Positions 18,349 through 27,632 of a stretch of DNA of 64,000 bases are shown here, piece by piece. The notes below the pieces were generated by a model that made no database searches, was not told where the DNA came from, and saw nothing but the letters and a program-made list of their open reading frames with translations. The stretch is from assembly GCA_015999745.1 (NCBI GenBank), contig JAECQP010000001.1, positions 1 through 64,000 of the forward strand. The letters run 5' to 3'. The DNA is from Sphingobacteriia bacterium (GTDB lineage Bacteria > Bacteroidota > Bacteroidia > Chitinophagales > Chitinophagaceae). The position numbers and the translations under genes are program-made. Position 1 is the first letter of the stretch; every line of letters begins with the position of its first letter.

Positions 18349-19110
18349 TCAGGCCTTCAACCAATTCAGGAAGGATGGCGCCTTAACCTTGTTGATAATA
18401 ATCTCTTCAGGAACTTCGGGAACAAGACTTACAAACAGCTTTCGAAATCCGTAATGGATCACCTCCCTAATGCTTTCCCTGTTAATAAGGTATTGACGGT
18501 TGGCCCTGAAAAAACCGGATCCGCATATGACTTCCAGTTCATCAAGGGTATAATTAAGACTGAATTTTTGATTTTGAAACGTTATCAGAGAAGTGCTTTT
18601 TTGCTCCACATAAAACAATGCAATAGCACTAATCTTAACCGGTATGATTTTATTTTTACTATTCACCAGCAGAGATTGAGGCCTGGCATTGCTATTCTGG
18701 CTGATCGAAGCAAGAAGATCGGCGTGATTCAATGGGTTTGAAAATGATTGTTGTAATTTTTTGTATTTATCCAATGCCTCGGCAATCAGTTGTATACTAT
18801 AAGGTTTTAACACGTAAGCAATTCCGTTATTGTCAAATGCTTCAAGCGCATGTTGGTTATAGGCTGTACAATAGATCACTGGTGTGGTTGCATTGATAGC
18901 AGTAAATATTTCAAAGCTATACCCATCGCAGAGTTGAATATCACTGAAAATTAATTGTACGGAATGATTACTCCTAAAATAGGCCTGCCCTTCCTGAACG
19001 GAACCGATGGTTTTAATAATATTGATGTTTCCGTCGATTGTTTTCAACATTTCGGCCAGATCATCAGAGGTCATTTTCTCATCTTCAATTATCACTATAT
19101 TGAGACTCAT
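18349..19110 (-). CDS. LytTR family response regulator
   Basis: Regulator of 253 residues: receiver domain (1-120; phosphoacceptor Asp in LIFSDIQLCDG, Lys in YVLKPYS) and a LytTR DNA-binding domain (about 150-253, VKISAIALFYVEQKSTSLIT ... FFRANRQYLINRESIREV). ATG at 19110 (MSLNIVIIEDEK) is preferred to 19149 because the receiver starts there. LytTR proteins bind paired direct repeats about 21 bases apart. Such a pair lies in the region between this operon and the kelch gene (20469-20503). Forms a two-gene operon with the kinase upstream (13-base gap). Confidence 0.93.
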   Translation of the reverse strand: MSLNIVIIEDEKMTSDDLAEMLKTIDGNINIIKTIGSVQEGQAYFRSNHSVQLIFSDIQLCDGYSFEIFTAINATTPVIYCTAYNQHALEAFDNNGIAYVLKPYSIQLIAEALDKYKKLQQSFSNPLNHADLLASISQNSNARPQSLLVNSKNKIIPVKISAIALFYVEQKSTSLITFQNQKFSLNYTLDELEVICGSGFFRANRQYLINRESIREVIHYGFRKLFVSLVPEVPEEIIINKVKAPSFLNWLKA

Positions 19111-19123
19111 ACAGTTGTTTGTA

Positions 19124-20323
19124 TCATTTTGGTTCAAGTTGCGTATCAATAGGTATCGTATTGCCAGGCAGTATCGGAATGGTTACGGAAAATTCAATCC
19201 CGCTGTTGGAAATAATTACCCGCTTTTCGCTAAGCAACCTGTACCGTTCAGTCAGGTTTTTCAATCCAACCTTACTCGTACTCTCCGAAAAGTTTCTTCG
19301 GTTTATTCTATTGTGAACAGTTATTGATTGAGTTGTTTCATTATAGTCAATAGAAATATGCAAAGGCGTTTCTGCTGAAAATGCATTATGCTTAATGGCA
19401 TTCTCAGCAAGCGTTTGTAGTGCGTAAACGGGAAGCTTCCCTTTAACGGAAAATATTTTTTCATTATTAACACCAAAACTGATCATATTTCCAAATCTTA
19501 CTTTCTGCATTTCCAGGTAACTGATACATAACTTTAATTCATCGCCGGTATCTACCAGTGTATCCAGGGCGATACTCGTGGAAAAGCGCAGGATATCAGA
19601 AAGTTTCAACAGGTAATCTTCAGCTTGATTCGGGTCTTTTTTCAGCAATAACCGCAAGGTGTTGAGAGAATTAAATAAGAAATGTGGGTGAAGCTGCATT
19701 TTCAACTGATTATTCTTTGCTTCCAGGTTAGACTGTTTCAATAAAATATTTTCATCTTCTACTTTTTGTTTCTTAAAATAGAGTGTCACCAATTCACATA
19801 AAATGAGAATAATAATATTCGTCATTAACGCATTCACCAGGGGAGGTATAAAGAACCCTCTTTTTTCAGGTCGCTTGTGTATCAGTTGCATTCCTTCTTT
19901 AAATTCTGGCGGCGTCTTTGCAAATGCCGTATCTGCAAAATGCCTGGTTATCACCGGGAGGCCGCTCTCTTTTTGTATAACTTTTTCAGAAAAACGTATG
20001 CTGGGGGGTGGAAGGTTTCTAAAGAAATAGCTGAATAAGAGAGAAGAAAAAGCCAGGCAAAGTATACTGCTGAAAAGTAAACGGATAATCAACTTTCCTA
20101 AAAATTGAATACGAAACCCGGCTAGTAAAAGAGCAATATTAAGAACCCAGAAAAAAAGAGTCGTAAAAAGATTAAAAGCAATAACCGGGAAAAAATACCG
20201 CAGCTTGGAGAATTCAATCCTCAGTAATGGGGTTCCTCCAAGCAAACCAAGCAATGGAGTAGTGATCAGGGCTATTATAATCAGCCTGTAAAGTAGTTTT
20301 CGTTCTTTAAGCAGTTCGGTCAT
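19124..20323 (-). CDS. LytS-type membrane sensor histidine kinase
   Basis: Sensor kinase of 399 residues from ATG 20323. Four membrane segments are visible (about 15-35, 45-65, 75-100, and 155-180) with a loop of some 60 residues between the third and fourth that probably faces the periplasm. Then a coiled coil and a His_kinase domain with HPHFLFNSLNTLR (phosphoacceptor His) and a C-terminal ATPase (AENAIKHNAF, VGLKNLTERYRLL). Typical partner of a LytTR regulator, which follows it. The signal sensed is unknown. Confidence 0.92.
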   Translation of the reverse strand: MTELLKERKLLYRLIIIALITTPLLGLLGGTPLLRIEFSKLRYFFPVIAFNLFTTLFFWVLNIALLLAGFRIQFLGKLIIRLLFSSILCLAFSSLLFSYFFRNLPPPSIRFSEKVIQKESGLPVITRHFADTAFAKTPPEFKEGMQLIHKRPEKRGFFIPPLVNALMTNIIILILCELVTLYFKKQKVEDENILLKQSNLEAKNNQLKMQLHPHFLFNSLNTLRLLLKKDPNQAEDYLLKLSDILRFSTSIALDTLVDTGDELKLCISYLEMQKVRFGNMISFGVNNEKIFSVKGKLPVYALQTLAENAIKHNAFSAETPLHISIDYNETTQSITVHNRINRRNFSESTSKVGLKNLTERYRLLSEKRVIISNSGIEFSVTIPILPGNTIPIDTQLEPK

Positions 20324-20468
20324 GCTGTTTCCGGTAGGCCGCAAAGTTGCACCAGTCAGCTAATTTTATAAAAAAATCCGGCAAGCTTTAACTATAATAA
20401 ATGTTAATCTGCTGTATAACAAACCACCTCTGAACAAGCCGGAAATCAGGTATTTATTTCAGCGCATG

Positions 20469-20503
20469 TTTTGTCCAATTCAACTGTTGTTTTGCCCCAT
20501 TCA
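20469..20503 (+). promoter_or_regulatory. Direct repeat with 21-bp period, probable LytTR binding site
   Basis: TTTTGTCCAATTCA (20469-20482) and TTTTGCCCCATTCA (20490-20503) match at 12 of 14 positions and start 21 bases apart, two helical turns. LytTR domains are known to bind pairs of 9-10 base direct repeats at about this period (for example AgrA and YpdB sites). A degenerate third copy (TTTGGCTCCATT) lies at 20521-20532. The site is 60-95 bases before the kelch gene start and in the region shared with the divergent lytS-lytTR operon. Confidence 0.55.
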
Positions 20504-20562
20504 GTCCCTTTAACATTTCCTTTGGCTCCATTTTGGAAAAATTTGTGCCGAAATCAAAGCGT

Positions 20563-21591
20563 ATGAAAAAAGTCAACAATCATTTACGTACATCACTTTT
20601 ATTATTCCTGTTAATAGCCGGAATTACGTCCTGCAGCAAAAGTGACAGCAGTAGTACAGATATCATCGGGAACTGGAAAAGAGGTTCTGAATTTGAAGGG
20701 GTTGGAAGGACAGAGTCCGTCACTTTTACGATTAACGACAAGCTTTACATTGGAGGAGGCTTTGATGGCACCAACCGATTGAACGACTTCTGGGAGTTCA
20801 ACCAGTCTACCGGAAGCTGGATCAGAAAGGCAGACTTTCCCGGAACTGCCAGGAGTAGTGCGGTAGCATTTACCATCAACGGAAAAGGATATGTAGGTAC
20901 CGGTTTTGACGGAATCAAAAAACTAAAAGACTTCTGGGAGTATAACCCCGAAACCAATACCTGGAAACAGGTTGCCGACTTTGCCGGAACTGAAAGATAC
21001 GGGGCAGTAGGTTTTTCTATTGGCAACAATGGGTATGTATCCACTGGTTATGATGGTAATTACCTGAAGGACTTATGGGAGTATTCGCCCGCATCCAATA
21101 GTTGGACACAGAAAGCAAGCTTAACAGGTAGCAAAAGAACAGATGCTGTTGTTTTTGTTTACAATGACAAAGCCTATGTGCTCACCGGCATTAATAATGG
21201 CAGTTACCTGAATGATTTCTGGGTGTATGATCCCGCTACAAATGAATGGGCGGAGAAAAGAAAGATCACCAGTGTCAGCGATGATTCTTACGATGATGAT
21301 TATGGTGCAAATATCACCCGAAGCAATGCGGTTGCATTTGTAATGAGCGGGGGTAAAGCTTATCTGGCTTTAGGGAGCATTAGTGGTGTAACCGGCACTA
21401 CCTGGGAATATGATATTGCTACCGATTTATGGATTCAGAAAACAAGCTTTGAAGGATCTGCAAGAGAAGGTGCTTTATCATTTACATTGAACAACAGGGG
21501 ATATGTCACCACCGGGCACAACAGCAGTTACCGATTTGACGATTTATGGGAGTTCCTGCCTTTTGCAGAACAAGACGACAATGACAACTAA
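20563..21591 (+). CDS. Kelch-repeat surface lipoprotein
   Basis: Lipoprotein of 342 residues: signal peptide with lipobox ending GITSC, then at least five to six kelch motifs of about 45-50 residues (for example GKGYVGTGFDGIKKLKDFWEY followed by NPETNTWKQ), which should close a single beta-propeller. Each repeat holds the paired Gly and the spaced Tyr/Trp of kelch blades. It lacks galactose-oxidase catalytic residues, so a binding or adhesion role is more likely. First gene of a four-gene operon facing lytS-lytTR; the next start is 1 base beyond its stop. Confidence 0.88.
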   Translation: MKKVNNHLRTSLLLFLLIAGITSCSKSDSSSTDIIGNWKRGSEFEGVGRTESVTFTINDKLYIGGGFDGTNRLNDFWEFNQSTGSWIRKADFPGTARSSAVAFTINGKGYVGTGFDGIKKLKDFWEYNPETNTWKQVADFAGTERYGAVGFSIGNNGYVSTGYDGNYLKDLWEYSPASNSWTQKASLTGSKRTDAVVFVYNDKAYVLTGINNGSYLNDFWVYDPATNEWAEKRKITSVSDDSYDDDYGANITRSNAVAFVMSGGKAYLALGSISGVTGTTWEYDIATDLWIQKTSFEGSAREGALSFTLNNRGYVTTGHNSSYRFDDLWEFLPFAEQDDNDN

Positions 21592-21592
21592 G

Positions 21593-22915
21593 ATGACTAA
21601 GCGCCCGCGGTTTTTATTGATACTGGTACTATTATTCACTATTTTCAGTGCATGTGAAAAGGTAAATGTGGGTTTTGGTGATGCTGCTACATCCACAGAT
21701 CCAAATCTCACCTATATTGATAATTATAGTGTGGAATTATCGACCTACAAACCTGATTCATTTCTGACCTCTTCACATCAGGTATTCAGCATTGGGCATC
21801 ATACTGATCCGGAACTTGGAATAACCAGGGCAGGTTCTTTTGCACAGATCAATATGCCTGTATCGAACCCACTTGCAGATGTGGATGCGGAATTTGACTC
21901 GCTGGAATTGATTATAAAACCTACTGGCCAATTTTATGGAGACAGCTCAGGTACCATGAAAATAAATGTATACCGGCTCACAGAAAATATTAAAGATGAT
22001 TTCCTGGGAGATTATTATTACAACAGCTCTTCCTTTGCCCATGATCCGGTTCCGATCGGTCAGAAAGAAATCAATTTATCCGGAAGAACAGGAACAGAAA
22101 TACACATTAAGCTTTCCGATGCACTGGGGCAGGAATTACTGAATAAATTCAGGTCGGGCCATACAGATATAGCAAGCGAAGCTGCATTTCTGGATTATTT
22201 TAAAGGGATTTATATTAATACCGATTCCATACAAACCAATACAATCGCTTATTTCAAAGCACCCTCAGACTCTGTTTTGCTGCGACTCAACTACCAGGAA
22301 AAGGGGTTATACACCGAAAAAAAATCGTTGAATTTCAGCTTTACGATTGCAAAACAGTTTAATCAGATTGGCTTTAGAAAAACCAATGTGAAACTATCTG
22401 CTTTTGAGGACCAGAAGATTCAGTTAATCGACAGCAGGTATTCTGGAAACCAGGCTTTTTTTCATTCATCAATGTCTTCCAAAATAAAAATATCGTTCCC
22501 CACTTTATTAAATCTAAAAGAGCTGCACCCCTATATAAAAATCATCAAAGCCATATTGGTACTGAGACCGGATCCTGTTTCATTATTGAAGCCCTATCAG
22601 CTGCCATCCGCCCTGAACCTTTATTCCACCGATGAAACCAATACGGCAATTGCAGGTATAACGGATGCCACAGCTACCGGAACACTCCAAACAGGAAACT
22701 TGTTTATAGATGGTTTGTATGGAGAGGAGACAAATTACAGCTACGATATCACTTCTTTCATTACAGCAAAGATGGCTGAAGGACAGTTTTCAACATCAGC
22801 ATTGTTACTTACCTCCACGCAAACAAGTATTGATGCTGCTACGGAACGGCTGATTCTGAATAATCAGAGTAATAAGCAGCCGGTTCAATTGAAATTGTAT
22901 GTGTTGGGTCTATAA
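21593..22915 (+). CDS. DUF4270 family lipoprotein
   Basis: Lipoprotein of 440 residues: lipobox LLFTIFSAC, then a beta-rich domain of the DUF4270 family (NYSVELSTYKPDSFLTSS, DVDAEFDSLELIIKPTGQFYGDSSGTMKINVYRL, and a C-terminal ITSFITAKM segment). The family is confined to Bacteroidota and unstudied; its fold resembles repeated carbohydrate-binding-like modules. Start is ATG 21593 or, overlapping the kelch gene, 21581. Second gene of the kelch operon. Confidence 0.82.
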   Translation: MTKRPRFLLILVLLFTIFSACEKVNVGFGDAATSTDPNLTYIDNYSVELSTYKPDSFLTSSHQVFSIGHHTDPELGITRAGSFAQINMPVSNPLADVDAEFDSLELIIKPTGQFYGDSSGTMKINVYRLTENIKDDFLGDYYYNSSSFAHDPVPIGQKEINLSGRTGTEIHIKLSDALGQELLNKFRSGHTDIASEAAFLDYFKGIYINTDSIQTNTIAYFKAPSDSVLLRLNYQEKGLYTEKKSLNFSFTIAKQFNQIGFRKTNVKLSAFEDQKIQLIDSRYSGNQAFFHSSMSSKIKISFPTLLNLKELHPYIKIIKAILVLRPDPVSLLKPYQLPSALNLYSTDETNTAIAGITDATATGTLQTGNLFIDGLYGEETNYSYDITSFITAKMAEGQFSTSALLLTSTQTSIDAATERLILNNQSNKQPVQLKLYVLGL

Positions 22916-22924
22916 ATACTCGTT

Positions 22925-24178
22925 ATGAAATGTAAACATCTTTTGCTGTGCTGGATCATGCTGGATATCTCTCTCAGCACATCCGGGCAGAATGTCTCCT
23001 CTCCCTATTCAATTATTGGCATCGGTGATATTGAAACCACAGATAATGGAAGATTCGGCGCCTCCGGAAGTACCGGTGTTTCAAGAAGAGAGATCGGTTT
23101 TTATAATTTCTCTAACCCTGCATCCTTAACAGTTATTCCATATAAATCGGTGAATTATGATATACTGATCAGGGGCAGAAACAGTAAATTTAAAGCACCC
23201 GAAACAGATACCTTCACCAGTACATCAAAAGATTTTGTTGTCAAAAGAATTGCCCTTTCCTTTAAGGTAACGCCAAAAATTGCTTTTTCTTTCGGACTAA
23301 AGCCTTTCAGTAGTGTTAACTATCAATATACAGGAGGTTCCTCTGCAAATGATCAGAACATAGACTATACCCGTTATATAGATGGTAGCGGGGGAATCAA
23401 CCAGGTTTATTTTTCGATTGCCCGTGAAATCAGTAAAGGCTTATCTGCTGGGCTTACCGCTTCCTGGTTGTTTGGCTCACTGAAAAGGAGTACTGCTTAT
23501 TCCAATGATGCGCTCGGGCTGGATGTAGTAAAGAAGGAATATGACTTTTATGCCGGGGCCGGGTTGCAGGGCGGTATTCAATATTATCCTGCAAGCTCAG
23601 GAAACTGGCAACAATCAGCTGGTTTAACAGCTACTGTATACAACAGTCTCAAAGGAGAAAGGACCATCGATTATCTGGAAAACAATACTGCTGTAAAATC
23701 ATTGGGGCCCGAAAAAATCCAGTTTAGAATGCCGGTATCTGTTGTTGGAGGATACAGGATTGCCAACAAAAACGGTTTGGGTTTTCAGGTCCAGGGTAGT
23801 TATCACCAATGGCCAAAGCAGCAGCTTAACCTCAACAATGCTACCATATCTAACGCGTTCGGGTTGAGCACAGGAATCGAATACAGCAAAAGAACAATGA
23901 TTTCGGGTTACGCACTTGAGCAATATTACCTGGCATGTGGTTTCCGATTTGAACAATCCTATATCAGGCTGAACAACAATAGTTTAAATGAGTATGCCTT
24001 CACACTTGGCGGCGGAAAAAATGTCTCCCCTGTCATTAGTATCAATGCGGGTATAGAGATTGGCAGGAGAGGGCAGATATCACTTAAGCAGATCAGTGAA
24101 AATTACTTTCAGTACTCAATAGGAATTACTTTAAAAGATATATGGTATGGTACCAGGAATTTCAGAAAATACGACTAA
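22925..24178 (+). CDS. Outer-membrane beta-barrel protein (FadL/PorV-like)
   Basis: Exported protein of 417 residues: signal peptide (ending LSTSGQ), the opening VSSPYSIIGIGDIETTDNGRFGAS found in a Bacteroidota outer-membrane family, then alternating amphipathic strands to the end (final strand FQYSIGITLKDIW). Probably a barrel that serves the two lipoproteins encoded before it, either as their surface anchor or as a channel. No exact family was recognised. It starts 9 bases after the DUF4270 gene. Confidence 0.75.
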   Translation: MKCKHLLLCWIMLDISLSTSGQNVSSPYSIIGIGDIETTDNGRFGASGSTGVSRREIGFYNFSNPASLTVIPYKSVNYDILIRGRNSKFKAPETDTFTSTSKDFVVKRIALSFKVTPKIAFSFGLKPFSSVNYQYTGGSSANDQNIDYTRYIDGSGGINQVYFSIAREISKGLSAGLTASWLFGSLKRSTAYSNDALGLDVVKKEYDFYAGAGLQGGIQYYPASSGNWQQSAGLTATVYNSLKGERTIDYLENNTAVKSLGPEKIQFRMPVSVVGGYRIANKNGLGFQVQGSYHQWPKQQLNLNNATISNAFGLSTGIEYSKRTMISGYALEQYYLACGFRFEQSYIRLNNNSLNEYAFTLGGGKNVSPVISINAGIEIGRRGQISLKQISENYFQYSIGITLKDIWYGTRNFRKYD

Positions 24179-24191
24179 GTCTTACATAAAA

Positions 24192-24599
24192 ATGAAATGG
24201 ATTTTTCTGCTGGCCTTTTGTATCAGCTTTAACAGCATAGGAGCGCAGAATCTTATTGGAACATGGTATTCGGAAGATGGTACCAGGCAGTATGAAATAC
24301 ACCGGTCGTTAGAAAACAAGTACAATGCTGTCATCAAATCTTCGGCAAGACCCGGTGATATTCAAGGCTTTGAAGTATTACGTGAACTGACATACAATTC
24401 ACAGAAAAACAGATTTGAGGGATACATTTATACAGCTTCGGAAAGAATTCCCTCATTTGTAACGATTCATATTTCTTCCTCCAACCCTTTGCTCCTCCAG
24501 CTATCCATCAATGGCATTTTATTCACCCGGGTACAAATCCGCTGGTACAGAACCGCTCCGGGATCAGATGCAGGAATACCTTCTTCCGGAAACAATTAG
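24192..24599 (+). CDS. Small secreted protein (DUF2147-like)
   Basis: Exported protein of 135 residues: signal peptide (MKWIFLLAFCISFNSIGAQ), then LIGTWYSEDGTRQYEIHRS and a run of beta strands (FEGYIYTASERIPSFVTIH, LLLQLSINGILFTRVQIRWYR). The GxWxxxDG opening recalls DUF2147 and lipocalin-like folds. The frame continues upstream to 24147 inside the barrel gene; the signal peptide sets the start at ATG 24192. Last gene of the kelch operon. Confidence 0.7.
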   Translation: MKWIFLLAFCISFNSIGAQNLIGTWYSEDGTRQYEIHRSLENKYNAVIKSSARPGDIQGFEVLRELTYNSQKNRFEGYIYTASERIPSFVTIHISSSNPLLLQLSINGILFTRVQIRWYRTAPGSDAGIPSSGNN

Positions 24600-24607
24600 T
24601 CTATTGA

Positions 24608-24639
24608 TTTGGTAGGATTATATAATTCCCCTATTTTTG
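24608..24639 (+). promoter_or_regulatory. Promoter of the TonB-dependent receptor gene
   Basis: TTTG (24608-24611), 20 bases, TATTTTTG (24632-24639). This is a full match to the Bacteroidota consensus. The implied leader is about 155 bases and contains short hairpins such as TTCGTT/AACGGA; no known riboswitch was recognised. Confidence 0.7.
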
Positions 24640-24803
24640 TGCCTCAAAAGTAAAATTTGATGATCATGATTTCTTTGCGGCACTTTGTACGATGTTGATG
24701 CAGATCTAAACACTCCCCTACACCAATCCTTATTTTTTACACCATTAACCGTCCGGACCGGAGTGCAACTTCGTTTCCCGAACGGAAGAAAAATCTATTC
24801 TTT

Positions 24804-27566
24804 ATGCGAGAAAGAAACTATTTAACCCTCCTCTTAACCCTCTTTTTAACACTGGCTTCCCTCCAGGTGTTCGCTCAGTCGGCCACAATTAAGGGAACTG
24901 TAAGAAGCGGTACAACCTTGCTCTCCGATGCTGCTGTACGCGTTGGAAAATCCGGAACCACTACCAATACGCAGGGTACATTCAGCATCTCCCTGAATCC
25001 GGGTAGATACACCATTACAGTTTCCTATACAGGATACAATGTGCAATCCAAAACAATTCAGCTGGCTTCGGGTGAAACCATCACCAGCGATTTTAATCTT
25101 GAGCCGTCCGAAAGTTTGGATGAGGTAGTGGTATTGGGTAGCCGCGCTACTCCCAGAACACAACTCGAAACAACTGTTCCAATTGACGTACTGGATATTA
25201 AAAAACTGGCAGGAGTGGGTGCGCAGGTAATCCTGAACCAGATCCTGAACTTTGCGGCTCCTTCATTTACTTCCAACACACAGTCACTGGGAGATGGTAC
25301 CGATCACATAGATCCGGCATCTTTACGCGGATTGGGACCGGATCAGGTGTTGGTCTTGGTGAATGGCAAGAGAAGGTACAATTCTGCATTGATTAATGTA
25401 AACGGAACCTTCGGCAGAGGCAGTGTTGGTACAGATTTGAACGCCATTCCGGTTTCTTCCATTGAAAGAATTGAGATTCTGAGAGACGGCGCTTCTGCAC
25501 AATATGGAAGCGATGCCATTGCAGGCGTTATCAATATCGTATTGAAGAAAACGGTCAATAAATTATCTGCTTCAGTAACCTATGGCGGGCACAACTCCAA
25601 ATCGAACGGACAAAAATATACAGACGGACAAAATATTCAGGCGGCTGTTAACTTCGGTTTACCTATTGGCGGTAAAGGAGGCTATATCAATTTCTCCGGT
25701 TCTTTTGATGACCGCAAACCAACCGACAGAGGTGGGGCAAGAACGGATGCCATCTACAAACGCTATCCGGGTGGTGTAGACAGGACCGACTCCTTCCTGG
25801 TTGCTACCAATACTACCCGAAAAGATTACAGTCTCGTGGTAGGCCAGTCACAATACAGAAGCGGTCAGTTTTCCTTCAATGCCGCTATCCCGCTGTCAGA
25901 AACCGCAACGTTTTATTCTTTTGGGGGATTGGGTTACCGAAAAGGTAAGTCCGGCGGTTTTTATCGTTTACCCAATGAATCCAGAAACATCCTCGACATC
26001 TATCCACTGGGTTTCCTGCCGTATATTGGCTCTGATGCATATGATCGCTCTTTTGTAACTGGCATCCGGGGTAAAGTAGCCGATTGGGATGTTGACTTCA
26101 GCAATGCCTATGGACAAAACCAGTTTGACTTCAGCGTGTTAAATTCTTTAAATGCTTCTTTGGGAAAAACGTCCCCCACCAACTTCTACGCCGGTGGCCC
26201 TAAATTTACCCAGAACACAACCAACATTGATTTCAGCAAAGGATTTGACTGGTTAAGTGGCGCCAACCTTGCTTTTGGTGGTGAATTCCGTTATGAAAAT
26301 TATCAATTGAGCGCTGGTGATCAGAATTCCTATGCCAACTACGGTTTAGCCCGTCAGGTGGGTGTAGATGGAAGTGGCAACCCGATTCTTGTACCAGATT
26401 TTTCCGGTAGTGTAAATACTTTATTTGGCCCGGATGGCTCACCAAGGCCGGGCGGCGCACAAGTGTTCCCCGGATTCAGACCGGAGAATGCAGTGAATGC
26501 CAACAGAACTGCAGCAAGTATTTATGCAGATGGTGAATTTAATTTTACCAAATCCTTCCTGGTGAATGCAGCCGTTCGTTATGAGAACTACAGCGATTTC
26601 GGTTCAACCACCAATGGTAAAATTGCGGCACGCTACAAACTGAATAAAACATTCACAATCCGCGCATCAGCAAGTACAGGATTCCGTGCGCCTTCTTTGC
26701 AACAGCGTTATTATGCAAACACATCCACTGTTTTTACCAGCGGTGTTCCGGCTGAAGTGGGTACTTTCCCTAACGACAGCCGCCCTGCACAATTACTGGG
26801 CATTCCGAAGCTTAGTCCGGAAAAATCAAAAAGTGTAAGCCTTGGATTCACCGGAAACTTAGGAAAACTAAAGGTCACCCTGGATGGTTACTACACCAGG
26901 ATTGATGACAGGGTTATTTATACAGGCCAGTTCACCGGAAGCAATTCACCAAGTGCATCACCGGTAGACAAGGAAATTTATCAGTTGCTTTCCCTGGCAA
27001 ACGCTACCGGCGCTGCATTTTTTGCCAATGCGCTTAATACGGAAACCAGGGGTATCGACCTGATCATCTCCTATAAATTCAAACTGGGTAAAGGAACGTT
27101 GAATGCTGACTTTGCAGGAAATGCTTCCAAAACCAACCAGGTGGGGCCAATCCATGTTTCCGAAAAACTGATTGGAAAAGAAAGCACATACTTCAGCAAC
27201 TCCAGCAAAGTGTATCTTGAAAATGCAGTACCCAACACCAAGGCCAATCTTGCTTTAAACTATACCATTCATCAATTCAATATCTTCCTCCGGAATAACT
27301 ATTTCGGCGGTGTAATTGAAGCAACCAACACCATTGCCAACCAGCAATTCTATGCTCCTAAATGGGTAACGGACCTGTCTGTTGGATATAAGCTCAGCAA
27401 ATTTGCCAGCATTACCCTTGGCGCCAACAATCTACTGGATATTTATCCGGACAAGATTGCTATTGCAGGTAATAGCAATTCCGGCAACTTCATTTACTCC
27501 AGAAGTTCCCAGCAATTTGGATTTAACGGTCGCTACCTCTTTGGTAGAATCGATATTTCATTATAA
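24804..27566 (+). CDS. TonB-dependent outer-membrane receptor
   Basis: Receptor of 920 residues: signal peptide (ending VFAQ), CarboxypepD-regulatory-like domain (about 27-110), plug domain (about 125-245, with VLVLVNGKRRYN and ERIEILRDGASAQYGSDAIAGVINIVLKK) and a 22-stranded barrel ending in aromatic residues (FNGRYLFGRIDISL). No SusD partner follows, so it is a stand-alone siderophore, vitamin or saccharide receptor; the ligand cannot be read. It has a strong promoter and terminator of its own. Confidence 0.93.
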   Translation: MRERNYLTLLLTLFLTLASLQVFAQSATIKGTVRSGTTLLSDAAVRVGKSGTTTNTQGTFSISLNPGRYTITVSYTGYNVQSKTIQLASGETITSDFNLEPSESLDEVVVLGSRATPRTQLETTVPIDVLDIKKLAGVGAQVILNQILNFAAPSFTSNTQSLGDGTDHIDPASLRGLGPDQVLVLVNGKRRYNSALINVNGTFGRGSVGTDLNAIPVSSIERIEILRDGASAQYGSDAIAGVINIVLKKTVNKLSASVTYGGHNSKSNGQKYTDGQNIQAAVNFGLPIGGKGGYINFSGSFDDRKPTDRGGARTDAIYKRYPGGVDRTDSFLVATNTTRKDYSLVVGQSQYRSGQFSFNAAIPLSETATFYSFGGLGYRKGKSGGFYRLPNESRNILDIYPLGFLPYIGSDAYDRSFVTGIRGKVADWDVDFSNAYGQNQFDFSVLNSLNASLGKTSPTNFYAGGPKFTQNTTNIDFSKGFDWLSGANLAFGGEFRYENYQLSAGDQNSYANYGLARQVGVDGSGNPILVPDFSGSVNTLFGPDGSPRPGGAQVFPGFRPENAVNANRTAASIYADGEFNFTKSFLVNAAVRYENYSDFGSTTNGKIAARYKLNKTFTIRASASTGFRAPSLQQRYYANTSTVFTSGVPAEVGTFPNDSRPAQLLGIPKLSPEKSKSVSLGFTGNLGKLKVTLDGYYTRIDDRVIYTGQFTGSNSPSASPVDKEIYQLLSLANATGAAFFANALNTETRGIDLIISYKFKLGKGTLNADFAGNASKTNQVGPIHVSEKLIGKESTYFSNSSKVYLENAVPNTKANLALNYTIHQFNIFLRNNYFGGVIEATNTIANQQFYAPKWVTDLSVGYKLSKFASITLGANNLLDIYPDKIAIAGNSNSGNFIYSRSSQQFGFNGRYLFGRIDISL

Positions 27567-27585
27567 ACTTAAACAGGAGAAAAGG

Positions 27586-27620
27586 AGCGCCATGCATGAA
27601 TTTGTATGGTGCTTTTTTTA
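27586..27620 (+). terminator. Terminator of the TonB receptor gene
   Basis: AGCGCCAT (27586-27593) pairs with ATGGTGCT (27606-27613, one G-U) and is followed by seven T. It begins 20 bases past the stop codon. Confidence 0.75.
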
Positions 27621-27632
27621 TTGCATTTTCCA

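Noticed and set aside
24640-24803. Riboswitch in the long leader of the TonB receptor
   Set aside because: Small hairpins are present but no known cobalamin, thiamine or other aptamer core was recognised; a covariance-model search would be needed.
27606-27632. ATG at 27606 as start of a small membrane protein
   Set aside because: It lies in the 3' arm of the TonB receptor's terminator; the following sequence is an MFS remnant.
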